Of a DNA stretch of 64,000 nt, positions 9,271 to 19,602 are shown piece after piece. Origin of the DNA: Brachybacterium epidermidis (GTDB lineage: Bacteria; Actinomycetota; Actinomycetes; Actinomycetales; Dermabacteraceae); NCBI RefSeq assembly GCF_015209585.1, contig NZ_JADEYR010000001.1:496001-560000 (forward strand), given 5' to 3'. The number at the start of each line of letters is the position of its first letter. The stretch's first letter is position 1. The notes under the pieces are model-generated. The model was not told the DNA's origin and did no database searches. It saw only the letters and a list, made by a program, of their open reading frames with translations. Position numbers and translations under genes: made by a program.

Positions 9271-11304
9271 GTGAACGACACCACCCCCTCCACCGGCAGC
9301 GCAGATCTCGCCGCGAAGAAACTCCCCGAGCTGCAGGCCATCGCCTCCTCGCTCGGCATCAAGAACGTCCGCCGCCTGCGCAAGGGCGAGCTGATCGAGG
9401 CCATCCGCAGCGGCGGCGCCCCCGGCTCCGGCCGGCAGCCTTCCACCGGCGATGCACAGCAGCACAGCGGCGGTGATGCGCAGCAGCGCGGCGACGGTGA
9501 TGCGCAGCAAAGCAGCAGCGGCGGGTCCGCGCAGGACCGGCCTTCGCAGGATCGGCGTTCGCAGGACGGGCCCGCCCAGGACCAGCCCTCGCGGGAGCAG
9601 GCCGCTCGGGAGCAGGCCGCTCCCCAGCGCGCGGCGGATCCCGCACTTGAGATCGAGCTGCCCACCCGCGAGAGGAACGCCCGCGGCGATCGCCGCGAGG
9701 ACCGCCGGCAGCAGGGGGACGGCCCCCAGCGCGAGGACGGTGATCGGCAGCGACCGGACCGCGGTAATCGCGAGCACCGCGGCGATCGCGAGAACCGCGG
9801 CGACCGCGAGAACCGCGAGGACCGCAGCGAGCGCGATGGCCGTGGTCAGCAGCGGCCCCGCCGCATCGAGGACATCGAGCTGCCCGATCGCTCCGGGGAG
9901 GACAACGGCGCCCAGGACAGCCGCTCCCAGGAAAACCGGGATGACAACGACGACCGCCGCGGCCGTTCGCGCAGCCGCAACCGCTCCCGTGACCGCAAGC
10001 GCCGCGGCCGCGGCCAGGACGACGGCGGCTCGAACCAGCAGGGAGGCCAGCAGGGCCGCTCCCAGGACGACCACGATGTGCGCGAGGGCGACGAGCTCGT
10101 CACCGTCGCCGGCATCCTCGACATCCGCGACAACAACGCCTACGTGCGCACCACCGGGTACCTTCCCGGTCCCAGCGACGTGTACGTGAGCATGAACCAG
10201 GTGCGCAAGTACGGCCTGCGCAAGGGCGATGCGCTCACCGGACAGGTCAAGGCCCCGCGCGAGGGCGAGGAGCAGCACGTCGAGCAGCAGCACCACGGTG
10301 GTGGCGGTGGCCGCAACCGTCGCGGCCGTGGGAACCAGAACCAGGGTAAGTACGCCGCCCTGGTCCAGGTGGACACCATCAACGGTATGACCCCGGAGCG
10401 GGCCCGTGCTCGGGTGGACTTCGGCAAGCTCACCCCGCTGTACCCGGACGAGCGGCTGCGCCTGGAGACGGCCTCCCACATCATTTCGCCGCGCGTGATC
10501 GACCTGGTCTCGCCGATCGGCAAGGGCCAGCGCGGTCTCATCGTCTCCCCGCCCAAGGCCGGCAAGACGATCATCATGCAGCAGATCGCCAACGCCATCA
10601 CCACCAACAACCCTGAGGTGCACCTGATGGTGGTGCTCGTGGACGAGCGTCCCGAGGAGGTCACCGACATGCAGCGCACGGTCAAGGGAGAGGTCATCGC
10701 CTCGACCTTCGACCGCCCCGCCTCGGATCACACCATCGTGGCGGAGCTGGCCATCGAGCGCGCCAAGCGCCTGGTGGAGATGGGCCGCGACGTGGTGGTG
10801 CTGCTGGATTCCATCACCCGTCTGGGCCGCGCCTACAACCTGGCCGCCCCTGCCTCGGGCCGCATCCTCTCCGGCGGTGTGGACGCCTCCGCGCTGTACC
10901 CGCCCAAGAGGTTCTTCGGTGCCGCCCGCAACATCGAGAACGGCGGCTCGCTGACCATTCTCGCCTCGGCGCTGGTGGAGACCGGCTCCAAGATGGACGA
11001 GGTGATCTTCGAGGAGTTCAAGGGCACCGGCAACATGGAACTGCGCCTCTCGCGCAACCTCGCCGACAAGCGGATCTTCCCGGCCGTGGACGTCAACGCC
11101 TCCAGCACCCGCCGCGAGGAGGAGCTGATGGGCAAGGAGGAGCTGGCCATCATGTGGAAGCTGCGTCGGGTGCTGGGCTCCCTCGAGCAGCAGCAGGCGC
11201 TCGAGCTGCTCCTGGAGCGCGTGAAGAAGACCCAGTCCAACTCCGAGTTCCTGATGGCGGTGCAGAAGAACACCCCGAGCGTGGGCTCCCGCTCCGGAGA
11301 CTGA
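9271..11304 (+). CDS. rho: Transcription termination factor Rho
   Basis: 677 aa, much longer than the 419-aa E. coli protein. Order: Rho_N helical domain (about 12-50), then a low-complexity insert (about 52-270) first rich in Q/S/A and then in R, D, N, E and G with repeats such as NRGDRE. The cold-shock-like RNA-binding domain ([15 protein letters not shown], about 272-340) and the RecA-like ATPase follow. Walker A is PPKAGKT near 427, Walker [17 protein letters not shown] near 506, and the C-terminal R-loop region [19 protein letters not shown]. The large basic insert is known in actinobacterial Rho and adds RNA binding. GTG start with AGGAAGGA upstream. Confidence 0.97.
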   Translation: MNDTTPSTGSADLAAKKLPELQAIASSLGIKNVRRLRKGELIEAIRSGGAPGSGRQPSTGDAQQHSGGDAQQRGDGDAQQSSSGGSAQDRPSQDRRSQDGPAQDQPSREQAAREQAAPQRAADPALEIELPTRERNARGDRREDRRQQGDGPQREDGDRQRPDRGNREHRGDRENRGDRENREDRSERDGRGQQRPRRIEDIELPDRSGEDNGAQDSRSQENRDDNDDRRGRSRSRNRSRDRKRRGRGQDDGGSNQQGGQQGRSQDDHDVREGDELVTVAGILDIRDNNAYVRTTGYLPGPSDVYVSMNQVRKYGLRKGDALTGQVKAPREGEEQHVEQQHHGGGGGRNRRGRGNQNQGKYAALVQVDTINGMTPERARARVDFGKLTPLYPDERLRLETASHIISPRVIDLVSPIGKGQRGLIVSPPKAGKTIIMQQIANAITTNNPEVHLMVVLVDERPEEVTDMQRTVKGEVIASTFDRPASDHTIVAELAIERAKRLVEMGRDVVVLLDSITRLGRAYNLAAPASGRILSGGVDASALYPPKRFFGAARNIENGGSLTILASALVETGSKMDEVIFEEFKGTGNMELRLSRNLADKRIFPAVDVNASSTRREEELMGKEELAIMWKLRRVLGSLEQQQALELLLERVKKTQSNSEFLMAVQKNTPSVGSRSGD

Positions 11305-11338
11305 GCTGCGGGCGCTGCGGCGTCCTCGTGCAGTGCCT

Positions 11339-11375
11339 GCCGCCGGTGTCGCCCCGCAGGGGCGGTGCCGGCGGC
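11339..11375 (+). terminator. Hairpin terminator after rho
   Basis: GCCGCCGG pairs with CCGGCGGC, and inside an internal loop CGCCCC pairs with GGGGCG around a GCA loop. The structure is 34 bases past the rho stop. It has no U run, as is usual for GC-rich actinobacterial terminators. Confidence 0.5.
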
Positions 11376-11456
11376 TTCGTGCGTGCCGTGATTGCTCCTG
11401 GCCGGGCGCGCCGGTAGCCTGCCGGGGTCCGGGAACGTTCACGAAAGGCCGTCCCC

Positions 11457-11612
11457 ATGAGCAGCATCGTCCCTCGCACCCGATGGGCCGTCCTCGGTCC
11501 GGGAGCCATCGCCCTGCGCTTCGCTGGCCAGCTCCCGCACTCCCAGGGCCTGGAGGTGCAGCTCACCGACGGTGACATCGCATGGCTCGACCTGCGGGTG
11601 CAGCAGCGATGA
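11457..11612 (+). pseudogene. Truncated Gfo/Idh/MocA-type oxidoreductase remnant
   Basis: A 51-codon frame beginning ATG, with AAAGG upstream. Residues 8-29 (RTRWAVLGPGAIALRFAGQL) read like the start of a Gfo/Idh/MocA dehydrogenase Rossmann fold (family form is roughly I-R-W-G-I-L-G-x-G-x-I-A). After about 30 residues it runs straight into a short different stretch ([18 protein letters not shown]) and stops, whereas the family is normally 320-390 aa. The simplest reading is an internal deletion joining the first codons to the last ones. The stop overlaps the start of the LacI-type regulator (ATGA), so the remnant may still carry translation into it. A genuine small protein cannot be excluded. 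Confidence 0.5.
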
Positions 11613-12622
11613 GCGGGACGGTGCGCCGGTCCACCATCATCGACGTGGCCCAGCGGGCCGGGGTCTCCCGGCAGACAGTCACGCGCGCGGTCAACGACAT
11701 GCCCGGCATCAGCGCTGCCACGCGGGAACGGGTGCTGCGCGCCGCACAGGAGCTGAACTACCGCCCCTCGCGCTTCGGGCGCGGCCTGGTAGAGCAGGGC
11801 CCCGCCACCCTCGGGGTGCTCATCAAGGACCTGTCCAACTCCTTCTTCGCCGAGCTCGGTGCCGCCGTGGTCCGCCGCAGCGCCCGCCACGGCTGGAACG
11901 TGGTGCTGGCGGAGACGGACAACGCCCCCGAACCGGAGGCCGCCGCTGCGGAGCTGTCCCGACGGGTCGATGCGATCGTCGGCTACGGCGTGCGCACCGA
12001 GGGGATCCGCGGTGCGATCGGCATGCCCGTGGTCCATCTGGACGGCACCGCGGAGCAGTCGGCCACTGCGGGCGTGGTGCAGTTCGGCTCCCGGCAGGCG
12101 ATGGAGGATCTGGCCGTGCATCTGCAGTCCGTCGGGGCACGCCGCCCACTGGTGCTCGATCTCGACATCGCCCGCGCAGCCACAGCGCCCGCCGGTGCGC
12201 GGGAGCGCAGCAGTCGTGCGCACGACCTGGTGCGGGCATTGGATGCGATCCGCACCGACGGCACGACCCCCGTGCGCGCGGTCCACGCCACGGACGGGCA
12301 CCGTGAGGTGCTCGAAGCGGCCCTGGCCGACGGTGCCGACGCGCTCATCGCCTTCAACGACGAACTGGCCGTGCGACTGCTGCGCACGCTGCGCGGGATG
12401 GGCGTGCAGGTGCCCGACGGGGTGCGGCTGGTCGGCGTGGACGGCCTGGAGATGTCCTCCCTCGTCACCCCGGAGCTGACCACCCTCGCGATCGACATCG
12501 GCGAGATCGCCGAGCAGACCGTGGACCTGGTGGCCGGGATGCTCGAGGGCCGCGTGCCGCTGCGCGGTGAACAGGCCCACCGCACGGTGCCGTTCCACCT
12601 GCGGGTGCGCGACTCCGCATGA
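11609..12622 (+). CDS. LacI-family transcriptional regulator
   Basis: 337 aa from the ATG at 11609, which overlaps the preceding stop and puts the helix-turn-helix at the usual place. An upstream in-frame ATG at 11582 would add nine residues. Residues 8-55 form the LacI DNA-binding head ([22 protein letters not shown], then the hinge helix region [19 protein letters not shown]). The rest is a periplasmic-binding-protein-like ligand and dimer domain. Members repress sugar-use genes until a sugar binds. No sugar transporter or hydrolase is adjacent; the likely former partner is the broken oxidoreductase just upstream, so its present target is unknown. Confidence 0.88.
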   Translation: MSGTVRRSTIIDVAQRAGVSRQTVTRAVNDMPGISAATRERVLRAAQELNYRPSRFGRGLVEQGPATLGVLIKDLSNSFFAELGAAVVRRSARHGWNVVLAETDNAPEPEAAAAELSRRVDAIVGYGVRTEGIRGAIGMPVVHLDGTAEQSATAGVVQFGSRQAMEDLAVHLQSVGARRPLVLDLDIARAATAPAGARERSSRAHDLVRALDAIRTDGTTPVRAVHATDGHREVLEAALADGADALIAFNDELAVRLLRTLRGMGVQVPDGVRLVGVDGLEMSSLVTPELTTLAIDIGEIAEQTVDLVAGMLEGRVPLRGEQAHRTVPFHLRVRDSA

Positions 12623-12718
12623 CCGCGCCGCCGGTGCCCGATATGGCGAACGCCGCACCCCGGTGACCTGTCGGATGCCCGTTCGACGTGGCACACTGGT
12701 GCGTCGGTTCTGGTTCAC

Positions 12719-12735
12719 GGCGCCCGCCGGGCGCC
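12719..12735 (+). promoter_or_regulatory. Hairpin in the rpmE leader
   Basis: GGCGCCC pairs perfectly with GGGCGCC across a GCC loop, 16 bases before the rpmE ribosome-binding site GAAGGAGAG. Leader structures bound by L31 have been proposed in actinobacteria, and this is a candidate for one. It could equally be a simple stability hairpin. Confidence 0.4.
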
Positions 12736-12764
12736 GACCCAGCGACCCGAGAAGGAGAGAAGCG

Positions 12765-12977
12765 ATGAAGGCCGAGATCCACCCCGAGTACGTCACCACC
12801 CAGGTCACCTGCACCTGCGGCAACACGTTCACCACCCGCAGCACCAAGACCGACGGCAAGATCAACACCGAGGTCTGCTCCGCGTGCCACCCGTTCTACA
12901 CCGGCAAGCAGAAGATCCTGGACACCGGCGGCCGCGTCGCCCGCTTCCAGGCCCGCTACGGCAAGAAGAAGGCCTGA
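12765..12977 (+). CDS. rpmE: 50S ribosomal protein L31 (zinc-binding type)
   Basis: 70 aa. Large-subunit protein at the central protuberance that bridges to the 30S subunit. Four cysteines, C16-x-C18 and C38-x-x-C41, make this the zinc-binding (C+) form, as opposed to the Cys-free YkgM/RpmE2 form used under zinc starvation. It ends in the typical basic RYGKKKA. ATG start is preceded by GAAGGAGAG at 12751-12759. It sits between rho and prfA as in most actinobacteria. A strong hairpin follows, so it is probably a separate transcript. Confidence 0.97.
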   Translation: MKAEIHPEYVTTQVTCTCGNTFTTRSTKTDGKINTEVCSACHPFYTGKQKILDTGGRVARFQARYGKKKA

Positions 12978-12988
12978 GACCTCTCGCA

Positions 12989-13024
12989 GACGCCGGCGCG
13001 CTCCCCACGGTGCGCGTCGGCGTC
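12989..13024 (+). terminator. Hairpin terminator after rpmE
   Basis: A 13-bp stem with one G-T pair: 12989-13001 with 13012-13024 around a ten-base loop, starting 12 bases after the rpmE stop. No U tract follows. It separates the very highly expressed rpmE from prfA. Confidence 0.65.
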
Positions 13025-13074
13025 GTCGTATGTGACGGGCACCCGTGTCCGTCGGACGTCACGGGGGAGCAGAG

Positions 13075-14193
13075 TTGAGCACCGACCCGGGAGCGGACAG
13101 GCTCGCGCCGCTGCGCGCTGAGCACGCGCAGCTGCAGGACCAGATGGCCGATCCCACCCTGCACGATGACGCCTCCCGGGCCCGCCGCGTCGCCCGCCGC
13201 TGGGCGGAGGTCGAAGCGGTGCTGCGCGCGGCCGCCGTCGTCGGCGCCTGCGAGGACGACCTCGCCGCCGCCCGAGAGCTGGGCGCGGAGGATCCGGAGC
13301 TCGCGGCCGAGGCCGAGCAGATCGCCGCACGCCTGGCCGCCGAGCGCGAGCATCTCGAGGACCTGCTGGCGCCCCGCGACCCCGACGATGCGCGGGACGT
13401 GATCCTGGAGATCAAGGCGGGTGCCGGGGGAGAGGAATCGGCCCTTTTCGCCGCGGAGATGCTGCGCATGTACCGCTCCTTCGCCGAGCACCGCGGCTGG
13501 CGTGTCGAGGTGCTCAGCTCCGCCCCCTCCGAGCTGGGCGGGCTGCGGGACGTCACCGTCTCGATCGCCTCACGCGGCGCCACGACCCCCGCCGACGGTG
13601 TCTACGCTCATCTCAAGCACGAAGCCGGTGTGCACCGCGTGCAGCGGGTCCCCATCACCGAGTCCGCCGGGCGGATCCATACCTCGGCCGTGGGCGTGCT
13701 GGTGCTGCCGGAGGCGGACGAGACCGACGAGAGCGAGCTGCTCGCCGAGGCGCTGGCCCCCGCCAACCTGCGCATCGACGTGTTCCGCTCCTCCGGGCCG
13801 GGAGGCCAGAGCGTCAACACCACCGATTCGGCCGTGCGCATCACCCACCTACCCAGCGGCATCGTGGTCTCCTGCCAGGACGAGAAGAGCCAGCTGCAGA
13901 ACCGGGAGCAGGCGATGAGGATCCTGCGCACGCGCCTGCTGGACCAGCACCGCGACGCCCAGGACGCCCAGGCCGCCTCCGCGCGCCGTTCCCAGGTGCG
14001 CACCGTGGACCGCTCCGAGCGGATCCGCACCTACAACTTCCCCGAGTCGCGCGTGGCCGATCACCGCACCGGGTACAAGGCCGGCAATCTCCAGCAGGTG
14101 CTCTCCGGCGATCTCGAGGAGCTGATCGGCTCCGCCCGCGCCGCCGAGCGGGAGGCCCGCCTGGCCGAGGCCCAGCAGGGCACGCCGCAGTGA
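13075..14193 (+). CDS. prfA: Peptide chain release factor 1
   Basis: 372 aa with a TTG start at 13075, preferred because GGGGGAG lies at 13062-13068. A GTG ten codons upstream (13045) lacks such a site. RF1 reads UAA and UAG and triggers peptide release. The codon-recognition motif P-x-T is present as PIT in QRVPITES, and the catalytic GGQ loop is [17 protein letters not shown] near residue 245. The methyltransferase that modifies that Gln (PrmC) is encoded next and overlaps by four bases. Confidence 0.95.
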   Translation: MSTDPGADRLAPLRAEHAQLQDQMADPTLHDDASRARRVARRWAEVEAVLRAAAVVGACEDDLAAARELGAEDPELAAEAEQIAARLAAEREHLEDLLAPRDPDDARDVILEIKAGAGGEESALFAAEMLRMYRSFAEHRGWRVEVLSSAPSELGGLRDVTVSIASRGATTPADGVYAHLKHEAGVHRVQRVPITESAGRIHTSAVGVLVLPEADETDESELLAEALAPANLRIDVFRSSGPGGQSVNTTDSAVRITHLPSGIVVSCQDEKSQLQNREQAMRILRTRLLDQHRDAQDAQAASARRSQVRTVDRSERIRTYNFPESRVADHRTGYKAGNLQQVLSGDLEELIGSARAAEREARLAEAQQGTPQ

Positions 14194-15155
14194 GCACGGA
14201 GCCGGCCGAGACCGCCCGCGCGAGCGCCGACACCCGCGCGAGCGCCGACACCCGCGCGCGGCTGCGCGAGGCCCTGGCGAGCACCACCGCCCGCCTGGGC
14301 GCAGCCGGCGTCCCCTCGCCCAGCGCCGACGCCCGTGCCCTGCTCGCCCTGGCAACGGGCAGCGATGGCCCCCTGGTGCTGCTGGACTCGCTCCCGGACG
14401 ACTTCGAGCCCCGACTGGACGCCCTGGTGGCGCGCCGCGAGGCCCGTGAGCCGCTGCAGCTGATCGAAGGGCATGCAGCCTTCCGCCGCCTGCGCCTGAA
14501 CACGGAGCCCGGGGTGTTCATCCCCCGCCCGGAGACCGAGCTCGTGCTGGACCTGCTGCAGCAGCACCACCACGGCCCCCTTCAGCAGATGGCGGACCTG
14601 TGCACCGGCAGCGGGGCCCTGGCCGCTGCCCTGCTGGACGAGCTGCCCGAAGTGCGCGTGCTCGCCGTCGACATCGACCAGCAGGCCGTGGCCCTCACCC
14701 GGCGCAACACGGCCGCCTGGCAGGAGCGCATCGAGGTGCGCCGCGCCGACCTGACCTCACCCGGCTCCCTCGCCCATGCGCCGCAGCTGGATGCGGTCGT
14801 CTCCAACCCTCCGTACGTGCCGCCGGATGCCGTTCCCCAGGAGATCGAGGTGCAGCGGTACGACCCCGCCCGCGCCCTGTACGGGGGAGGGGCGGACGGC
14901 CTGAATCTGCCGCGCACCGTGATCAGCTGGGCCCACAGGCTGCTGCGGCCCGGCGGACTGCTGATCATGGAGCACGCCGACGTCCAAGGAGCCGCCACCC
15001 GCGCCGCCGCCGAACGCATCGGCGGGTTCGAGGACGTGGCCACCCTGCCTGACCTCACCGGCCGCGACCGGTTCCTGGTCGCGCGCCGGGCGGTCGATGC
15101 GACGCGGCCCGGGGGCGATGCGGCGCAGCCAGAGCCCGATGGACCACGGAAGTGA
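14190..15155 (+). CDS. prmC: Release factor glutamine methyltransferase PrmC
   Basis: 321 aa. S-adenosylmethionine-dependent enzyme that N5-methylates the Gln of the GGQ motif in release factors. The SAM-binding region ([15 protein letters not shown], near residue 135) is followed by the catalytic [10 protein letters not shown] (NPPY) near residue 205. The helical N-terminal substrate-binding domain is preceded by a short alanine/arginine repeat, ASADTR twice, from an 18-bp tandem duplication in the DNA. The GTG start overlaps the prfA stop. The C-terminal 20 residues are a variable tail. Confidence 0.94.
   Translation: MSTEPAETARASADTRASADTRARLREALASTTARLGAAGVPSPSADARALLALATGSDGPLVLLDSLPDDFEPRLDALVARREAREPLQLIEGHAAFRRLRLNTEPGVFIPRPETELVLDLLQQHHHGPLQQMADLCTGSGALAAALLDELPEVRVLAVDIDQQAVALTRRNTAAWQERIEVRRADLTSPGSLAHAPQLDAVVSNPPYVPPDAVPQEIEVQRYDPARALYGGGADGLNLPRTVISWAHRLLRPGGLLIMEHADVQGAATRAAAERIGGFEDVATLPDLTGRDRFLVARRAVDATRPGGDAAQPEPDGPRK
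14215..14258 (+). repeat. 18-bp tandem repeat in the prmC 5' end
   Basis: Two exact 18-bp units (14215-14232 and 14233-14250) and eight bases of a third. They encode the repeated ASADTR near the N-terminus of PrmC and keep the frame open. Confidence 0.8.
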
Positions 15156-15167
15156 GAGACTGACCCG

Positions 15168-16148
15168 GTGAGCGTGCACGACACCCAGAACCCCGAGTCC
15201 CGCGAGGACGCCCTGCAGACCGCCGTCGACGCCGTGCGCGAAGGCCGCTTGATCGTCCTGCCCACCGACACGGTGTACGGCATCGGAGCCGATGCGTTCT
15301 CCGCCGACGCCGTCGACGCACTGCTGGAGGCCAAGGGCCGCGGCCGCGACACCCCGCCCCCGGTGCTGGTGGGCGATCCGTCGGTGCTGCTGGCGCTGGC
15401 GGTGGACGTCCCCGAGTACGCCGAGCGCTTGGCCGAGGAGTTCTGGCCCGGCCCGCTCACCCTGATCCTCACCGCCCAGCCCTCCCTGACCTGGGACCTC
15501 GGCGAGACCCGCGGCACCGTGGCCCTGCGCATGCCGGATGACGAGGTCGCGCTGGAGCTGCTGCGCCGCACCGGACCGCTCGCGGTCTCCAGCGCCAACC
15601 GGCACGGCCGCCCCGCCGCCCTCAGCGTGCTGGATGCCGCCACCCAGCTCGGGGACTCGGTCGAGGTGTACCTCGACGGCGGCACCGCGCGCATCGGCAC
15701 CAGCTCCACCATCATCGACACCACGGTCGAGCCGCCCGAGATCGTGCGCGAGGGCGCGCTGTCCCGGGAGCAGATCGTGGAGGTCCTGGGCGACATCTTC
15801 ACCGCCCCCGAGCCGGAGCCAGCCCAGGACGACGCCACTGCGGACGTCGACGACAGTGACGCCGGGGGGGCGACCGGCCCGGTGGAGAACTCCTCCGACG
15901 ACAGCGACACCGACATCCGCACCCAGCCCGATCAGGACGATTCCGACCCGGCCGTCCCCACGGCCGGGACGACCGACCCGGCAGCTGCGGCCGATGCGAT
16001 CGCGCTCCCCTCCGAGCCCGACATCGAGGACATCTCCTCGGGCGAGCAGCCCGCGACGGAGTCCGCAGCCGGGAACGAGACCCCGCTGGATACCTCCGCC
16101 GGTGAGGACACCGCCGACGGCGAGCGGACGGAGAGCGCGCCCGGGTGA
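15168..16148 (+). CDS. tsaC: L-threonylcarbamoyladenylate synthase TsaC (YrdC/Sua5 family)
   Basis: 326 aa. Makes threonylcarbamoyl-AMP from threonine, bicarbonate and ATP for tRNA t6A, the substrate of TsaD encoded at the window start. Residues about 15-205 are a full YrdC domain, with LPTDTVYGIGADAF, a KGR motif, the VSSANRHGRPA nucleotide loop, and GTSSTIID. From about residue 215 to the end is a roughly 110-residue Asp/Glu/Ser/Thr/Ala tail with no recognisable fold. It does not look like a Sua5 domain and is absent in the 190-200 aa E. coli protein. GTG start, 12 bases after prmC; the stop overlaps the next gene (GTGA). Confidence 0.93.
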   Translation: MSVHDTQNPESREDALQTAVDAVREGRLIVLPTDTVYGIGADAFSADAVDALLEAKGRGRDTPPPVLVGDPSVLLALAVDVPEYAERLAEEFWPGPLTLILTAQPSLTWDLGETRGTVALRMPDDEVALELLRRTGPLAVSSANRHGRPAALSVLDAATQLGDSVEVYLDGGTARIGTSSTIIDTTVEPPEIVREGALSREQIVEVLGDIFTAPEPEPAQDDATADVDDSDAGGATGPVENSSDDSDTDIRTQPDQDDSDPAVPTAGTTDPAAAADAIALPSEPDIEDISSGEQPATESAAGNETPLDTSAGEDTADGERTESAPG

Positions 16149-17269
16149 GGATCTACCTCTTCCTGCTCCTGGTCGCCGCGGCCGTCTCCTTCCTGACCAC
16201 ACCGGCGGCACGACTGCTCGCCCGCCGGGTAGGAGCGATGACGGCGGTGAGGGCGCGCGACGTCCATGACGCCGTGACCCCACGACTGGGAGGCCTGGCC
16301 ATGTTCGCGGGCGTCACCGCCGCGCTGGTGCTGGCCAGCCGCGTCCCGTTCCTGCAGGGGCTGTACGCGGACTCCGCCCAGCCCTGGGGGATCCTGGCCG
16401 CCGCGGGCATGGTGTGCCTGCTCGGCGCAGCCGACGACAAGTGGGATCTGGACTGGGTGACCAAGCTCGCCGGGCAGGTGCTCGCCGCGCTGCTGCTGGC
16501 CTGGCAGGGCGTGCAGCTGGTCTCGCTGCCGATCGGCGGGGTCACGCTGCTGTCCGGACGCACCTCGCTGATCCTCACCGTGCTGGTGGTGGTGGTGAGC
16601 ATGAACGCCGTGAACTTCGTGGACGGCCTGGACGGGCTCGCCGCGGGCGTGATGGCGATCGGCGGCACCGCGTTCTTCCTCTACGCCTACCTGCTCACGC
16701 GCAGTGCCTCCACCACCGACTACTCCTCCCTCGCGGCCCTGATCACGGCCACCATGATCGGAGCGTGCCTGGGCTTCCTGCCTCACAACATGGCGCGGGC
16801 ACGAATATTCATGGGGGACTCCGGCTCGATGCTGCTGGGCCTGCTGCTGGCCGCGAGCACGATCACCGTCACCGGCCAGGTGGACCCCGCCCGACTGACC
16901 GGGGCCGACCTGTTCGGGCAGTTCCTGCCGATCCTGCTGCCGATCGCGGTGATGGTGGTTCCCTTCCTGGACTTCGCGCTGGCCGTGGTGCGGCGCATCG
17001 GCTCGGGCCGCTCCCCGTTCCATGCCGACAAGGCGCACCTGCACCACCGCCTGCTGAGCCTGGGGCACTCCAAGACCACGGCCGTGCTGATCATGTACAC
17101 GTGGACCGTGGTGATCTCCATCGGCATGCTGCTGCCGCTGGTGCTGGATGCGCAGTCCGTCCTCCTGTTCTGGGCCGTGGGCGTGCTGATCGCCGTGGTC
17201 CTCACCTTCGACCCCCTCGACTGGCGCCGTGCGCGCCGGCGGAAGGAGAACGATGTCCACGTCACCTGA
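16145..17269 (+). CDS. wecA: WecA/TagO-type undecaprenyl-phosphate sugar-1-phosphate transferase
   Basis: 374 aa integral membrane protein with about ten or eleven hydrophobic segments. It belongs to the MraY/WecA family, which moves a GlcNAc-1-phosphate (or similar) from a UDP-sugar to a polyprenyl-phosphate to start cell-wall polymer synthesis. Family motifs are LGAADDKWDLDW (Asp pair), NAVNFVDGLDGLA, FMGDSGSMLLG, and the cytoplasmic HADKAHLHHRLL histidine motif that distinguishes WecA-type from MraY. The position between tsaC and the ATP synthase operon is the usual actinobacterial one. The sugar substrate is inferred from the family only. Confidence 0.92.
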   Translation: MRIYLFLLLVAAAVSFLTTPAARLLARRVGAMTAVRARDVHDAVTPRLGGLAMFAGVTAALVLASRVPFLQGLYADSAQPWGILAAAGMVCLLGAADDKWDLDWVTKLAGQVLAALLLAWQGVQLVSLPIGGVTLLSGRTSLILTVLVVVVSMNAVNFVDGLDGLAAGVMAIGGTAFFLYAYLLTRSASTTDYSSLAALITATMIGACLGFLPHNMARARIFMGDSGSMLLGLLLAASTITVTGQVDPARLTGADLFGQFLPILLPIAVMVVPFLDFALAVVRRIGSGRSPFHADKAHLHHRLLSLGHSKTTAVLIMYTWTVVISIGMLLPLVLDAQSVLLFWAVGVLIAVVLTFDPLDWRRARRRKENDVHVT

Positions 17270-17717
17270 GCAGCCCGTACGCACCCGCGGTGACCGCGGC
17301 ATGCTGCGCGCAACCCTGGTCGCCCTGGCCGTCGGCGTCGCGCTCGACGCCGTGGTGATCGCGGTGGCCGCCGTCGCCTTCGACACCCCCGCCGTGCTGG
17401 GGGCCCTGGTGGGCACGGCGCTGACGCTGGTGGTCGTGGTGCCCACTGTCGTCACGGCCTATCTCGCCCCGAAGCTGGGGGCGATCGCCATGGCCGTGAC
17501 GGTTCTCGCATCCTGGGGCGCGAAGATGGTGATCGTGATCGTGGTGCTGATCCTGCTGCGGGACACCGCACAGGTCTCCATCGCCTGGGTCGGGATCGCA
17601 CTGCTGGTGGGAGCGCTGTGCGCGATCGCCGCCGAGATGATCCTTCTGCTCAAGGTGCGCCAGCCCCTCGATGTGACCTCGTCCCAAAGGACCGACGTCC
17701 GTGCCGAGGAGCAGTGA
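17253..17717 (+). CDS. atpI: AtpI-like ATP synthase-associated membrane protein
   Basis: 154 aa from the ATG at 17253, which follows AAGGAGA and overlaps the wecA 3' end by 17 bases. Four hydrophobic helices are predicted by eye (about residues 24-48, 52-76, 83-105 and 112-136), then a charged tail. Position directly before atpB identifies it as the actinobacterial counterpart of AtpI, an assembly factor for the c-ring. Sequence conservation in this family is low, so the assignment rests mainly on context and topology. Confidence 0.8.
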   Translation: MSTSPEQPVRTRGDRGMLRATLVALAVGVALDAVVIAVAAVAFDTPAVLGALVGTALTLVVVVPTVVTAYLAPKLGAIAMAVTVLASWGAKMVIVIVVLILLRDTAQVSIAWVGIALLVGALCAIAAEMILLLKVRQPLDVTSSQRTDVRAEEQ

Positions 17718-17725
17718 TGCTCTGT

Positions 17726-17731
17726 TATGCT
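17726..17731 (+). promoter_or_regulatory. Candidate -10 element (TATGCT) upstream of atpB
   Basis: TATGCT lies in the 190-base gap between atpI and atpB and would give a leader of about 170 bases. No -35 box fits at 17 bases, and a TTGACC at 17762-17767 has no matching -10. The atp genes may be transcribed from further upstream. Confidence 0.25.
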
Positions 17732-17907
17732 CCCAGAGGCGTCCCACCGCTGATCACGGGCTTGACCGGACAGCGCGGAGGCTTCCGGGCAGGTGAACCG
17801 AACGGCACCGACGCCACCCCCCAGCAGCGCATCCAGCGGAGCCGGGCTGCACGAAGTGAACATCAGGTCCGCCGCAGAGGCGGGCTGCACGACCACGGGA
17901 GATCGAG

Positions 17908-19037
<1,130 letters not shown>

Positions 19038-19047
19038 GGATCACCCC

Positions 19048-19593
19048 ATGATCCTCAGCGCAGGAGATTCCCCCACCCCGGGCTGGCGTCTGTTCATCCC
19101 GTACGTGCCGGAGATCATCTGGTCGGCGATCTTCATCGCGATCTTCGCCGTGGTCTTCATGCGCTTCGTCCTGCCCCGCCTCAATGCGGTGCTCGATGAG
19201 CGCGCCGAGAAGATCGAGGGCGGCATCCGCCGGGCCGAAGAGGTCCAGGAGCAGGCCGACCAGCTCAAGGCCGACCAGGAGTCCGAGCTCGCCGCCGCCC
19301 GCCAGGAGGCCGCTGCCATCCGCGAGAAGGCACGCCAGGACGGGCAGCGCATCGTCGAGGAGGCCAAGGCCCGCGCCGAGGCCGAGAACGAGCGCGTGCT
19401 CGCCTCGGGACGCCAGCAGCTCACCGCGGAGCGGATCGCCGCCTCGCACGAGCTGCGCGGCGAGGTCGGGACGCTCGCCAGCGATCTCGCCTCGAAGATC
19501 GTCGGCGAGTCCCTCACCGACGACGAGCGCTCCCGCCGCGTGATCGACCGCTTCCTGGACGACCTGGAGTCGTCCCAGGCCGCCACCCGATAA
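19048..19593 (+). CDS. atpF: ATP synthase F0 subunit b
   Basis: 181 aa. One N-terminal membrane helix (about residues 20-42, PEIIWSAIFIAIFAVVFMRF), then a long Ala/Glu/Arg-rich amphipathic helix typical of the peripheral stalk that links F0 to the F1 alpha/delta subunits. It ends in a short C-terminal segment (LTDDERSRRVIDRFLDDLE) that contacts delta. ATG start, ten bases after atpE. This is an ordinary separate b subunit, not the b-delta fusion seen in mycobacteria. Confidence 0.95.
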   Translation: MILSAGDSPTPGWRLFIPYVPEIIWSAIFIAIFAVVFMRFVLPRLNAVLDERAEKIEGGIRRAEEVQEQADQLKADQESELAAARQEAAAIREKARQDGQRIVEEAKARAEAENERVLASGRQQLTAERIAASHELRGEVGTLASDLASKIVGESLTDDERSRRVIDRFLDDLESSQAATR

Positions 19594-19602
19594 GGACCAG
19601 TG

